This document shows, piece by piece, positions 23,701 to 35,349 of a stretch of DNA of 64,000 nucleotides; position 1 is the first letter of the stretch; the number at the start of each line of letters is the position of its first letter. Source of the DNA: Oxytricha trifallax (Eukaryota; Ciliophora; Spirotrichea; Sporadotrichida; Oxytrichidae). Location of the stretch: NCBI GenBank assembly GCA_000711775.1, contig ARYC01017065.1:1-64000 (forward strand). Direction: 5' to 3'. Position numbers and translations under genes: made by a program. Under the pieces are notes generated by a model, which saw only the letters and a program-made list of their open reading frames with translations, did no database searches and had not been told where the DNA came from.

Positions 23701-26700
23701 TTGAGGATGTTTTGAAAACATTAAACTTATATGAACATAGAGACAAATTTTCACAGGACTTATCTTTAGGTACGAAGAGGAAGCTTCAAATGGGCATGTC
23801 TTTACTTGGGAGCAAGAGCATCTTAATATTGGATGAAATTATTTTGAGCATTATTAAATTAATTAAATTACTTCAGGGTTGGATATTGAGTCAAGAAGGT
23901 AGATTTGGGAATTGATAAAAGACTTGAAGGACAAAACTGGAAAGACTATAATATTCTGTACTTAGCATTTACAAGAAGCCGAAGAACTTGCAGATAAAAT
24001 TTTGTTACTAAAAGAAGGAGAAATCAAATATTTCGGAGAGCCAGATAAGTTACTTAACAACATGCAAGATAATTATTTGGTTACTTTGAAAACAAAAACT
24101 GCAGATACTGGATTTATTGATTTCAAGAATAAATTTATGATTTAATTTTAAATTTAAGTATAAGATTTCAAGCAAGCTTAATTTGAGCTTTAATCTAACT
24201 AAGAGCTTCAAATTTAAACTACAAATTAGAGAATACAAAACTAGGTGACTTACAAATTTAAAAAACAAGATATGGAAACAATTTTACCAATGCTAAACAA
24301 TCTGTAAAATGAGTACTAAGGCATACAAATTGATATGTCTATTTCTAATTTAGAAGAAAATTACATGAAGTTCCTTTATGAGGAAGATGAGTTGCAAAAA
24401 AAGTTAACTTAACTTTAAGATTAAATCTACTAAAGAAAATGGGGAGATAACATATCAAACATTAAAGTATTTTTAAAATTTAAATCTCAATAATTATTGC
24501 TTTAATCTTAAGATTATTTTTCTACTACCCCATGAAAATTTAATGTTTTATTATTTTTGAATTCTATATTGGATTTGATTTCCAGTAAACTAAAATACAA
24601 GTGTACGAACTCTTAAAAATCAGATATAAACTCTTTAAGAGAGATAAAATGATTCTTTTCATAAGTATTGTTACTATGGTGCTTGCATTTATTAAAATGC
24701 TTGGATTTAATATATAAATAGTAGTAATATCATATAAATGATTAACTTTGTATTTTATAATTGATAACTCTTTTTGCAAAGTTAGCTCCAAAATCTAAAT
24801 AGAGTGATGATACTTATAAATGCCTTCCAGATATAGACTTTAAGGAAAGTTTTATTAAAGCATTTTGTTATGGACATGCAAGTATATCTGGATTACTCAT
24901 TCTGCTTTTAGTTTACAAAATTCAAAAACTTTGTTATACTTACAATAATTTATTTTATCTGCAGATATCGTTAGATTAGGAGTCTAAATTTAGATACCTC
25001 ATGAATTTAGGTGGCTTAAAACCCCAAATATACTGGTTGACAAACTTAGTATTTGACGTGGGGATTTATTGCTGCTTTGGAATATTTTTCTTATTAGTTT
25101 TATGGGCAAAATTTGGCGCATTTGTAGGAGACTATTTCCTCTTTCCAATTTTAATTATTGGATTTGGTTTCTAATTAGTGCTTCTTATGTATATGGTAGC
25201 TATAAACATGAAAAACTCCAATGCAGCATTTGCTACATCTATCAATATTATTTTTAAAATATCTATTGCATTCACAATGGGCCTATCAGTTATTTTACCA
25301 ATTGCTTCATAATTACTTAAAAAATAATTATTATAAGGATTATTATTAAATAATTCTTGACAGCAAGTAACTTAATTTCTTAATCTGGTGGCTTTTACTA
25401 ACAAACTCAAATGATGAATATTGTACTTGTACTTTTAGGATTTGATCCTTTTGTTGGAATATAGGGCGCGATTGAAACGTAAATTGGATACTAAGAATTT
25501 AAAAGATCAGTCTCTCATGTTTAAGGGAATTGCAGTCTTAATAAAATGAGAGGCATCATATCTATTATTTAGTAAAATTCTTTGATATGTATCTTTACTT
25601 TAGAATTTTGAATTATAAAAATAGATATCTATCTTTGACTTAGTTTGTACGCCTGTTATCACTTTAATGTTTTGTGTTTTGTTCTACAAACTCGTTACCC
25701 ACGTTGATTAAATGAAGCTGAATTATTTCATTAAAAATATACCCTCTTGTGAATTTTCTAATTTCACTATGGTATAATTTTAAGAATCAACACAGAAAGA
25801 TCTATAAAAAGAAATTCATTCTTGATTTATTCCCCAACACATAATATATGATCTAGATAAAGAACTTGAAAAAGCACTATAAAAAAGACAAGCCAATTTT
25901 AGATGATTTAGATTTAGATGTGAAAAATGGTCAAATATTAGGACTTTTGGGACCTAATGGATGTGGTAAGAGCACACTGTTGAATATCCTAAGTTTGGAA
26001 TTAAAGAGAAATGATGGTTAGATAATTATTCAAACAATTAAATAATTCACTATTAAATATCTGAATAATTTTAAAATCATTCTAGGGTCATACATCGATG
26101 AGTTCAGCCCCATGATTCAAGGCTTAGATTTAGGGTACTGTTCGTAATATAACATTTTGAGATAAAAACTGAAAGTAGAAGAGCATCTCAATTTTATATC
26201 TGTTATCAAAGGAATGACACCTGAATTTTATTACTTTATTTTAGCTTTTAGCTATAAATTAAAAACTTACGATATTATTCTCAATATTTTTAATGTTTAT
26301 TGAACAGATCAAGTAAAAAAAGGAGTGGCTGATGGAAGCTTTAGATCTAAAGAGATACGGAGATAAGCGAGCAGAAACTTTGAGTGAAGGAAATAAGCGA
26401 AAACTTTGCTTAGCCATGAGTTTAATGAGACAGCCTAAACTTTTGATTCTGGATGAGCCATTCACAGGAGTTGATCCCCTAGGCAAGAGATAAATTTATC
26501 AAGTTCTTAAATCACTCAAAGACATCACAATAGTCCTATCTACTCATAGATATTTATAAAATTGTTAAAACAATGGCAAAATTTCCTTTAAATTACATAG
26601 TATTGAAGAGGCAGAGGCTTTATGCGATAGAATAGTGATTATGCAGCAAGGGAAATTTTAAGAAGATCTTACAGTGACAGAGTTGTCAAAAAGAAATGAG

Positions 26701-27340
26701 AGACTATATAATACAAATACATTAATTTATTCAATAATTTTATTTATCATACAGAATAAAGTTGGTTCTTTAAGATTAACTAATGGCTGCACAGGTCGAA
26801 GAAGAATTAAAGACTTTAAAAGATTTTAAATATGTTAAAGATGCTGAATATTTGAACAATGATTTATATAAATAATTTTAAATGATATGCATCATGTACT
26901 GATTTTAAGGGAATAAAATGATAATCAAAAGAACTCAGAAAATGAAACTATTATCGAAGATTAAGCTGCTTTTGGTGTTGATGAGCCAAATCCTTATCAA
27001 AGTTAGTAGATTGATTAGACTTAAAGTTTAGTTTCTGAATTTGAGGACAATTCAATGCAAGTACTAAAAGTATCTGATGATAGTTAGGTTCAAATAACGA
27101 GTACTCACAAATTTTTAAATGAAGTAAATTAATAAAACTTTGTAAAATAAATTTATTCACAACATTTTGGAAGCTATGATGAAGTTAGAAGACTTAAAAA
27201 AAGCAAAAGAGATTATTGATTACAAAGTATATAAATCATCTTTTGAAGAAGTATTCTCTTATGTCCAAAAGTGTTATTTAATAAATTTTATTTTAATTTA
27301 AAAGGCTAAGTCATCAGTTAGAAAAATAAATATTCAGTGA
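20785..27340 (+). CDS. ABCA-type ABC transporter, full length, two half-transporters
   Basis: ATG at 20785 begins [15 protein letters not shown], then the ABCA-like [11 protein letters not shown] near the first membrane segment; TGA at 27338-27340 follows SSVRKINIQ. Order: first membrane domain (about 21540-22480, [17 protein letters not shown]); first ATPase domain with Walker [10 protein letters not shown] (23110-23136), signature LSLGTKRK (about 23764) and Walker B ILILDE; Gln/charged linker; second membrane domain (24580-25700, [20 protein letters not shown]); second ATPase domain with GPNGCGKST (25950-25976), LSEGNKRK (about 26380), LLILDEP and [14 protein letters not shown] proteins move lipids or related substrates across membranes; the substrate here is unknown. 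Introns and IESs interrupt the gene. One in-frame TGA at 21290-21292 suggests an unseen block boundary or damage near the N-terminus. Confidence 0.85.
21005..21034 (+). other. 30-bp intron in the ABC transporter gene
   Basis: GTGAGT start, TACTAAT branch-like motif, TTCAG end. Joins LLDRSN to [10 protein letters not shown]. Confidence 0.65.
22973..23007 (+). other. 35-bp intron just before the first ATPase domain
   Basis: GTAAGC start, TTTTAG end. Splicing joins SKK to [20 protein letters not shown], which leads into the first Walker A. Confidence 0.7.
23189..23547 (+). other. 359-bp insert (IES, possibly an intron) in the first ATPase domain
   Basis: Non-coding A+T-rich insert between the QTTGSIK and [12 protein letters not shown] coding parts. 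It has GT at its start and TTTTAG at its end, so splicing would give the right frame. It is about ten times longer than the other introns here, so an IES, or an intron holding an IES, is more likely. Confidence 0.6.
23836..23870 (+). other. 29-bp IES with 6-bp pointer AAATTA
   Basis: AAATTA occurs at 23836-23841 and 23865-23870. Removing 29 bp (one repeat plus the insert) turns a broken reading into [20 protein letters not shown], the conserved Walker B/D-loop of the transporter. Direct sequence evidence for IES structure in this genome. Confidence 0.85.
26017..26085 (+). other. 69-bp insert in the second ATPase domain
   Basis: GT at the start and TTCTAG at the end. Removal joins LELKRND to [12 protein letters not shown] in frame. 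Intron or IES; the ends fit splicing. Confidence 0.6.
26545..26600 (+). other. 51-bp IES with 5-bp pointer CATAG
   Basis: CATAG at 26545-26549 and 26596-26600. Collapsing the repeat gives [17 protein letters not shown], the H-loop region of the second ATPase domain, in frame. Confidence 0.85.
27270..27304 (+). other. Last short intron of the ABC transporter gene
   Basis: GTGTTATTT start and TTTAAAAG end. Removal joins EEVFSYVQK to [11 protein letters not shown] and the TGA stop. Short and A+T-rich, like the other introns here. Confidence 0.6.
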
Positions 27341-29860
27341 TAAATTTTATTAATATTATTTGCCCTAAAGGATTTGAATTAAATGTTTTAATCCAAAAAT
27401 TTCAAATATTTTGAACAATAACTTTCTTTTGAGCTTCATAAGTAACTTATAATCATTTTTTATATTTCTAAGTATACATAATAGGCTGATATATATTTAA
27501 TTTCTCAACAGTACTTAAAGTTATTGTTAAATTAAAAAAATGCTCAAGCTTCAACCTATATAAACGTTGAAGCTTGAACATTAGTTAAAGTATTATATTG
27601 ATGTAGATTTTAAGTATTTTTGTATTATTTACTTATATAGTTTAAAGTTCCATAAGGTACTATATATAAATCCATATGGATTCTTAAGGTGCTTTTTAAT
27701 GATTCTTTAATAAAAATAAGTGGACATAAAATAGTTAAACTGTCCTTGTAGAACATTATCTTAAATCCCTTTGGATTAGTGAAAATTCCATTAAGAATTA
27801 AAAATTAAATTTATTAAATATTAATATCTATTAAAAACATGCTGAAGTTTTAACTTTTTAAAACATTGAAACTTGATAATTAATATAGTGATCAATAATT
27901 ATTTTTAAATTAAAAATTATTATTTATTTCTTAATATTTAAAAAATGAAAAAAGTTGAAGATTTTTAAGCTTTATCTTCTCTTTATTCTTCAGTCAGAAA
28001 TCTATCTGGAATGGCTTTTTATTATTGTATATTAATCAATTAGTTAATTTTATAATAATTTAGCAGAACCTGATTTAATTCATAAAACTACACATAGTAA
28101 TGTCATAGAAAGAAATTGCTACAGTCTTTATTTGAATTATAGAATTTTTGTCTTTATAATTTTATTATTTTATTGAAACATTTTTATATATTTATATTAA
28201 AATCTCTATTAGTTTATGCTATCCAATAGGTTATTCTTTATATATCAGTGATAACTATTTTTTTAAAAATCACTTACTAGTTATTAATGGATCATATTAT
28301 TTTTCTCTAAGTCATACTTTCTAATTTTTTAAATAGGATAAAAAGTGCTTTTTAATATAAGTAGTTCAAACCTAGATTATCATGAGAAATTTTCCATAGT
28401 TGTTAACAAATTTATTACTGGCTTAAAAAAAAGAGTGTTTTACCATATTATTTTTATTGGTATTTTTAATTTCTTTCAATGTTGTTTGATTCTTTTAGAA
28501 AATCTGGATATTTTAACCCATTATTTAAACAAAATTTTTGTTATTTGAAAATAAGACTTACTATAATTCTTTTTGATTTTAAAAGGTACTTTTGAATTGT
28601 TGTGTTTTTTTAATATAAAAAGAATATCATTGTATAAAAATATTTGTGATGGTTCCTCTTTTTTGTCATTTACAAGTTTATTAAATTTTATCATTTGAAT
28701 TTTAGATAGAGTTAATTCAAAGAATAATCAATAAAAATAAATAATGATGTAAAATAAGAAGAAATAGAAATTAATAATATTAGAATAATTATAAATAAAT
28801 ATTATATTAATGATATAATTAAGAAAAACTAAATAAATAAGTATACATAAAACATAGATATAATATCATTTATTATGAAGCCAGTGAAAACCTTAGAATT
28901 AATATGTACTTAATAAGATAAAACTATAATTTTAATAACGATAAGCAGAGTCTACAATTCATAAATCTTTTTAAATGCATTAACTCAAATTTAATTTAAT
29001 ATTATTTAATTTTTAAAATTTTTTAGGAGAACTATGTTATTATCATATTTTATCAAATTTTTAAGTGATTAAAAAGTTATTTTATTTCATTTTTATATAA
29101 AGCAGTAGTAGTGTTTAATTAGAATTAATGAAATTAATATTAAAATGGTGCATATGACTTTTTGATTAATCATTTAATTTTGGATTCTCCTTCTATTTTT
29201 GCTAATTCTATTGGATTCAAAATTATTTGTAATCTTTAAAGAAAAATCCCAAATTAGAATTAGTACAATTAAAAAATATTAATTTTAATTTAAACAAATT
29301 TAAGGGGTATTGATAAATAAATCCGAAGTTTGATTTAAATTTCAACATCCTTAAAATCCATTAAGTGTCTCAGTCCCGATAAAAAAAGTATATTTAATTT
29401 AAAAATAAAATGACTAGCTCAAAATATCACCTAAAATTAATATGATCATTTTAAATAACAGATTTATTTTAAAGTTATTTTTAATTTATTATAGCTTTCA
29501 CATAAGAAATTGTTACCTCTATAAAAAACAAAAGGTTAAGATTAATAATTATTTATTTTTTATTAAATTGTAATATTAATGAATATAAAATTAAATTCAT
29601 TATTCGCAATCAATCATTTTCAACTATAATTTTAAATTAATACATTTTATTAGATTATCAGATATTATCAGGAAAAATTGATAGGAATGAAAACCCCAAA
29701 AATCTTCTAATTAGATAATTTAATGATTTTATTTGGGATCTTATTGTGGTGAGTAAAGAATTAAGTCCAATTTGCAAATGAGAAATAGAAAATATTGAAT
29801 TTAAGGTCTTTATATCATGAAAAATATTATTTTACTGCTTAAGCTTAGTTATGGAACGAG
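27341..29860. other. A+T-rich region without a recognised gene
   Basis: Holds a clear hairpin at 27542-27579 and a weaker copy of the same stem sequence near 27840-27885. An open stretch at 28345-28548 is hydrophobic and Phe-rich but resembles nothing I know and is not reported as a gene. Confidence 0.5.
27542..27579. repeat. Hairpin, 12-bp stem
   Basis: TCAAGCTTCAAC at 27544-27555 pairs with GTTGAAGCTTGA at 27566-27577 across a 10-base A+T loop. It lies about 200 bp after the stop of the ABC transporter gene. Could mark the end of a repeat or act near a 3' end; no function is shown. Confidence 0.6.
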
Positions 29861-29869
29861 TATTGGTAT

Positions 29870-30110
29870 ATATGAGGTCGATCCAAGGATTAATTTCACT
29901 GAGATTTTAAAGCTAATATATAAGAGAGTCTTAAAAACTTTGGCATTACTACTTGCGAGCTTATAAGTATTTCAATACTTGCTCTTTGAAATATTCTGAA
30001 AAAACAAACGTTCTCTCGGGTATATTTTGACTACATGACTGATTTTACGACTTTAAAGGACTTTTCACACTTTTCACATGCAATGTTTGTGGATGAAAAG
30101 TATTACTTTT
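29870..30110 (-). pseudogene. Possible zinc-finger relic
   Basis: Minus strand reads NIACEKCEKSFKVVKSVM, the C-x2-C and Phe of a C2H2 finger, but the paired His are not seen. The frame then runs on to a TGA near 29900. Could be a remnant of a TBE zinc-finger/kinase gene or chance. Weak. Confidence 0.25.
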
Positions 30111-30179
30111 AAGACTTTCAACAGAGTGAGTGATTAGAGTTATCTACTTTAAGTAACATTTTATAGTTATAAAATGAAT

Positions 30180-31250
30180 TATACATATTTACGATTAAAA
30201 ACATGGTATGATGATAATGATATAAAAAGTTTCATAGATTTAACTATATTTAAGTTACAGCCTTTAATAATAAGTCATTATTCAAGAAATATGATATTAT
30301 AAAAGTATAGGACTAAAAATTAAAAGTTGTCACTCATGTAATTTTAGCTTGATTCTGTGAAGAGTAAAGATTCAGCTTAGAAAGGCATCATCCTAGCTCT
30401 TTTAAGGAAGATTAGTATATTTAACTCTTTATGAGTTAATAGTAAATACAGAGAGTTATAAATTTCTCTTTGTAAATAATTTATATCTGTTCACAAGATT
30501 AAGGAATTTAAGATTATAATTAAGAGCTTAATATATCACCTATGCATGATCATCCTTACAACCCATAATTAATGGAATAATTCTATTGTGTTATATCAAG
30601 ATAGTACAAAAAACTGCTGCTTTATCAACTTACACATGATTAGTCATTGATTTAGTAGACATGATTCAAAGTAGCTGTAAGAGAATGAGCAAAGATAAGA
30701 TAACATTTTAAGTATGAAACTATGTATCTCATTTAGAACGAGTTGTATCAAAATGAATTAGTCAATGACAATATATCAAAGAGAGGTATAGAAAAAATAT
30801 ATGAAAAACTTGCTTCGATTTATGAAGTTATTCTTGTCCTGGTATTATAAAAATAATATAAAAACAAGAGAGTATATTTATAGTAACAGATATCAAAATC
30901 ATTTTTATAGATACTCTAAATTATGATCAGGTTGTCAAAAAGCTCTATAATTTAGGTTATTTTAACAGAAATTTGAATCCAGAAAATTTAGTGCTTAATG
31001 ATTATTTTGTTTTAGAATTAGTTTTCATTGATTTAAATAGAGCAATAAAGTAAGAATTTTTTTTATTAGTTTAGGCACATGAGCTTTATGATTTATCAAA
31101 AAAAGGAGAAGTTCACAAACAATTCTCTATAGCTGAATGTTTGGCCAGTATTTCTAATATTTAGCATGGCTCATGCTTTTGTGCAAAAAATGTAAAAATA
31201 ATATTTGCTAAGAATTAAATATATCATACAAATGATAAGGTTAAGATTTT
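30180..31250 (+). pseudogene. Degenerate protein kinase gene
   Basis: Plus-strand blocks with UAR=Gln: HDHPYNPQLMEQFYCVISR (about 30545), YETMYLIQNELYQ (30715), then KLYNLGYFNRNLNPENLVLN (about 30930), where HRDxKPEN would stand, and ELVFIDLNRAIK, where DFG would stand. A 25-bp intron follows, and then LQLNVWPVFLIFSMAHAFVQ matches the kinase C-lobe Trp segment. The catalytic HRD Asp and the DFG motif are both replaced, so if expressed it would be a pseudokinase; decay is equally possible. No Gly-rich loop or catalytic Lys was found upstream. Confidence 0.6.
31050..31074 (+). other. 25-bp intron in the kinase gene
   Basis: GTAAGAA start and TTAGTTTAG end. Removal joins FIDLNRAIK to HMSFMIYQKK in frame and brings the C-lobe Trp motif into register. 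Confidence 0.6.
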
Positions 31251-31254
31251 CCTA

Positions 31255-32945
31255 TGATTCTCGATAATAATAAGTTAATTCTAGAATCATTACCAACATC
31301 GATGCTTAAGTTATATCACTATATTAGTAAATTAGTTTTCTTTGAATTAATGACTCTAATATTAATATATTCGTTAAATTCATATAAAAATCAGTGATTT
31401 CTTTGATAGCCTTGATAAGACCCCCTTAAATTTTTAATTAAAATTTTGAACAACTAATTAAGGGATTTTAAATTCTCCTATATCATTAAAGAAATAGAAA
31501 TATTATTTCAAGGTACCTAACCTTTCTTAAATCATAAAAAAAGTTAAGGTCAATATTATGAATAGATAATTTCGAAAATATTACTGTATCTCAAGAAATT
31601 AATTTGATCTAAAATGCACTAAATAACTCCATAAAGGTTTTATTAGCATTATTAAAAATGCTAAGTTTTATTTTTTAATTTAATAATAAATTGAATTGAA
31701 ATTAAAGCATGATTCATCATTCAATAGCAACTTACAATGAAATATATCTAGTCAGATATCTAGATATTTATGATTTTTAAATGCTGCTGCTCCTTTTATA
31801 ATAAAATTTCCCTTCATTACATAAACTATCAGATTATTTCAAATTATGATTTCGGACTACCATCAAATAATATTAATAAACTGGCTAAACCTCTTATATA
31901 TTTATTTTTTAATTATATATTTTGTAAACATAAAAATGACATGGCTTTTATATAACTGTGTGAGTTGGAAGTCCCTTTTTTAGAAATGTTATCAAGAAAA
32001 AGTAACTTAATCTATACTATCCAAAAAATAAATTCCTTTTAAAAAAGTCTTAGCCTCAATAGGTTTTATACAGTTTTTCAAAAATACATAAGTTTAGAAC
32101 CAAAATTTATTAATCAAGCTGAATTTCAAAATAATACTGAAAATTTTATCATTTCACTATAGAGTGAATTACATTAGATTTTATTTACAAATTTCTTGAC
32201 AATAAAAAATTATAATGTAGATTAGATTTTTTAAAAATTATTTATTAATTTATAAAGCAATTTTATATTAAAAAATCTATATTTTAATATGTTAAAAATT
32301 TAATGAAAAAACGATTTTGGCATAGTAACAGATAATCTTTTTAGAATTTTCAATCATATTATTCTAGATATTAATGAAATCAACATGCTTAATATTAATT
32401 TTATAAAAAAAATTGAATTTATTGGAATACTATTGATAAATACATATGAAAATAATTTAAATAATAAAAATGCTATAGATAAATAACTATAAATAATCTT
32501 AATTGCTAATTAATTAGTTTGCTTTTAATCTTTATTAGATTTAATTAAGCTTTAAGTTATGTAAAATATATTGATAATTATGTTTAAGAATATACAATTG
32601 TATAATTAAAAAAAATTAGACCTTAATTTAAAAAAGCTAAATTTTTTATATTGTACAATTGTACAATATTAATAACTCCAATATTATCCTTAAGAATCTC
32701 ACTATTACAGAGAATAGCTTAAATTATCAAATATTAGCATATATACACAAGTCTCATTAGTAAAAAAATCATGTTGATATCATTCAGTTTGGAATAATGT
32801 TGATATTACATGCAAATTCTATATAAATATCTTAAAATTTTCAAAAATATGAAATTTCATGACTCATTATATCCCAAAATCTCAAAAATCATGCTATGTT
32901 AAGAGAGTCTACAAATAAAAATTAAAAAAATAATAATATATTAAA
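31255..32945. other. A+T-rich region, weak coding signal
   Basis: Short open stretches with UAR=Gln (for example ILESLPTSMLKLYHYISK near 31285 and NALNNSIKVLLALLKML near 31615) may be blocks of another gene, but I could not join them or name a family. The rest looks non-coding. Confidence 0.3.
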
Positions 32946-32949
32946 ATAA

Positions 32950-34460
32950 TTAATTAAATATAAAATTTAGAATAATTTTTACACTGCTTCTGCTTCTTAA
33001 TAATCAAAATATTATTCTATATTATTATCATTATTATAATGGCTATTTACAAAGTATATTATATTTATAGTTTGTTATTATAGATATGATCATTAAAATT
33101 AATGCTATTAACTTTGTCAATTTCAATATCATTATTATTATTGACTTGGCTATTACTATTGCTAGAAAACTATAAATTTAAATATTTTTTACTTTCTAAA
33201 ATATATATTATATAATTAAAGCTACAAATTTTCATTTGTAAAATATTTTTACTATTTCTCTCTTAATTTTAATCGAATAAAATATATAATTAATACAAAA
33301 ATATTAGAATAAGCACAAACTTATTATTGTAGGAATACATTCGATTTTATATAGTAAATTAAAATTTTATTAATTTAATTTTAATATCATGTTAGACATC
33401 AAATCCAAAGGGGCTCATAATTCAAATCTAAATAAATTCTACGGTAGATTCAGCAAATTAAGCTGGATCCTACTATTAGTAATATTTCCTGAATCTCCCA
33501 GTAAGTGAGATATATGATTTAAGATAGATCTAAGTATAGTATAATAGATTTTCTCACTTGGATAGGAGAGATATTATAATAGCAATAACAACAACAGTCT
33601 CATTTTAATGCGCTATCCAGAGAGTATGAAAATGTTAGGTTTGGAGATATTTCCCAAAAAACATAACTGAATGTAATCAACATATTTTAATTTATTTTTT
33701 ATTTTTATTCATTTTCCAAAATCTAATGTGTTCCTACAATAGTTTTTTCATTTACTTTTTAAATAAGATAGCAAGCTTATTATTAAGCAGATATATATCA
33801 TTTTTAACAATGATAAAATAAAAAATATATTAATTTAACCTAACTATTTAAAACTGACAAATTGATTTCTTGTTATATTAATCTATTTTAAACAATATTA
33901 CTACTGCTGTTAAGTTAAGTACTATTATAGAATGTCACTATGATTAAGCTGAATGAAGTTAAAAAGCCCTTATTAAAATTGAACTTAAAATTGTGATTGA
34001 GCTAATTATTAATTTAAATTTTATATTTCAATATTTCTCTAAATTACTTCATCATATTTTTCATGATGAAATGTTGCTTGAGTTTCATATTGTGCTTTTA
34101 CTAAGCTTATCTTAAAACATTTTTTTGCTTATTCTTTATCTCCAGTGTTAAATTCTATTATTGCTGGGATAATTTGGCTTGAGCTATCTAAAGTTATTTA
34201 AAAATGTTTTTTTGTCAATTAAAAATTATGTAAATAAAATTTCTAAAAAAGAAATATGAAAATAATTAAATTTTTAAAGGAAATTCGATTCTTAGTAAAA
34301 AATTTAGTTATAAAAATTGTACTAATTTTCTTAAATAGGGTATGATTTTACCATACTAATAATTTTGATGAGGCTTTTTCCGATTTTATTTAATTCAAGT
34401 GTGGTTTCTACATTTGTTTTAATATAATTTAGACAATTAATAACCTTAAATCTTAATATG
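32950..34460 (-). CDS. Minus-strand gene of unknown function, in several blocks
   Basis: Reading leftward: VETTLELNKIGKSLIKIISM (about 34410-34340); then an intron-sized or IES gap; then PAIIEFNTGDKEQAKKCFKI and KAQYETQATFHHEKYDEVIQ (about 34200-34040), helical and TPR-like in spacing; then A+T-rich DNA holding a MITE (33328-33738); then an Asn-rich end (NNNNDIEIDKVNSINFNDH near 33130, YFDYQEAEAVQKLF near 32990). UAR=Gln is needed. Start and stop not fixed. The TPR guess rests only on helix spacing. Confidence 0.45.
33325..33741. mobile_element. Palindromic TA-type MITE, copy 2
   Basis: Ends TTGTAGGAATACATTCGATT and, on the other strand, TTGTAGGAACACATTAGATT. Flanked by TA on both sides (33325-33326 and 33740-33741). 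It shares AGCTGGA, CTACTATTAG and AGTGAGAT with the other copies but its two arms have diverged, so it is older. About 413 bp, non-coding. Confidence 0.75.
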
Positions 34461-34589
34461 TTATTATTTTTAAACTTATTCTTTAACATACTTAAAAAAT
34501 AATAATTTATATTTCTTAAAAAATAATTTATTTTTAATTATATATTTGTTGAAATTTATTTTAATTGATTTAATAATTTATAAAAGAAT

Positions 34590-34834
34590 TGGAAAATTAG
34601 AATATGATGGGCAGATCCGATAAAGAATTTAAAATTTGTTGTACTTTTTAATAGACGGGACTATTTTTTAGCATCTCAAGAGCGATATAAATTGACTTTA
34701 ATTAAACTCATTTATTTTTGATGAATTTATACCATAAATATAAATTTAGTTATAAGATAATAGTGATTTGAGTAAATATAGAACTGTCAGTAGTAAAGTC
34801 CAGCTAATCTTAAAGTCTCTATTCATACATTATT
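34590..34834. mobile_element. Relic of the palindromic MITE, cut by the TBE
   Basis: Contains AGTAAAGTCCAGCTAATCTT near 34792, which matches the arm core of the copies at 16472 and 55314 in reverse orientation, and a degraded opposite arm (GCATCTCAAGAGCGATATAA near 34672). The right end stops where the TBE begins; I cannot see the missing part after 39601. Confidence 0.5.
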
Positions 34835-35349
34835 AAAAACCCCAAAACCCCTTCAGAAGTTTGATTGAGTTTTTGATTTATAGAAGTATTTTAATGCATA
34901 CTTAATTCTGGTTTCAAATTTAGTAATTTAATTGTTATATGCCAGATTTTGTCTAATTATGAAAGTGAATATGAAGATTTATTTTATAAGTTGAGTTATT
35001 GATGTGATGATTATAGTGATCAGCTCAAACCTATTTAATTATCTTATAAACGATTAGACTTAGTAAAAATTTGAATATTTAAGTAGACCATTAATAATTA
35101 TCTATATCTGTTATATTCATTCTATACATTTTTTATTAAAACTATTTTCAATTAATTATTGTTAATATATTAAAAACTTTTCTTATTAACTTAAAGTCTA
35201 TTAGTATCTAAATCTTTTTTCCTTATATGTTTTTTTTTATGGATTTTTTATAGTTTAAAATTGGGTAGCCCCTGAGCAAAATGTTAATGGGCTGAATTTT
35301 AAGAGCAAATTGTTAATAAATTAGAGAAATTCCTATGAATACTTACCTT

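Noticed and set aside
20785-27340. Euplotes-like code (UGA=Cys)
   Set aside because: The ABC transporter needs TAA/TAG as Gln inside conserved motifs and ends with TGA, which excludes the Euplotes code.
28345-28548. Plus-strand hydrophobic ORF
   Set aside because: Phe/Ile-rich composition expected from A+T-rich DNA, no motif, no matching block nearby.
31770-31955. ORF containing DFG as a kinase activation loop
   Set aside because: No HRD-type motif at the right distance and no C-lobe after it; the real kinase-like blocks end near 31250.
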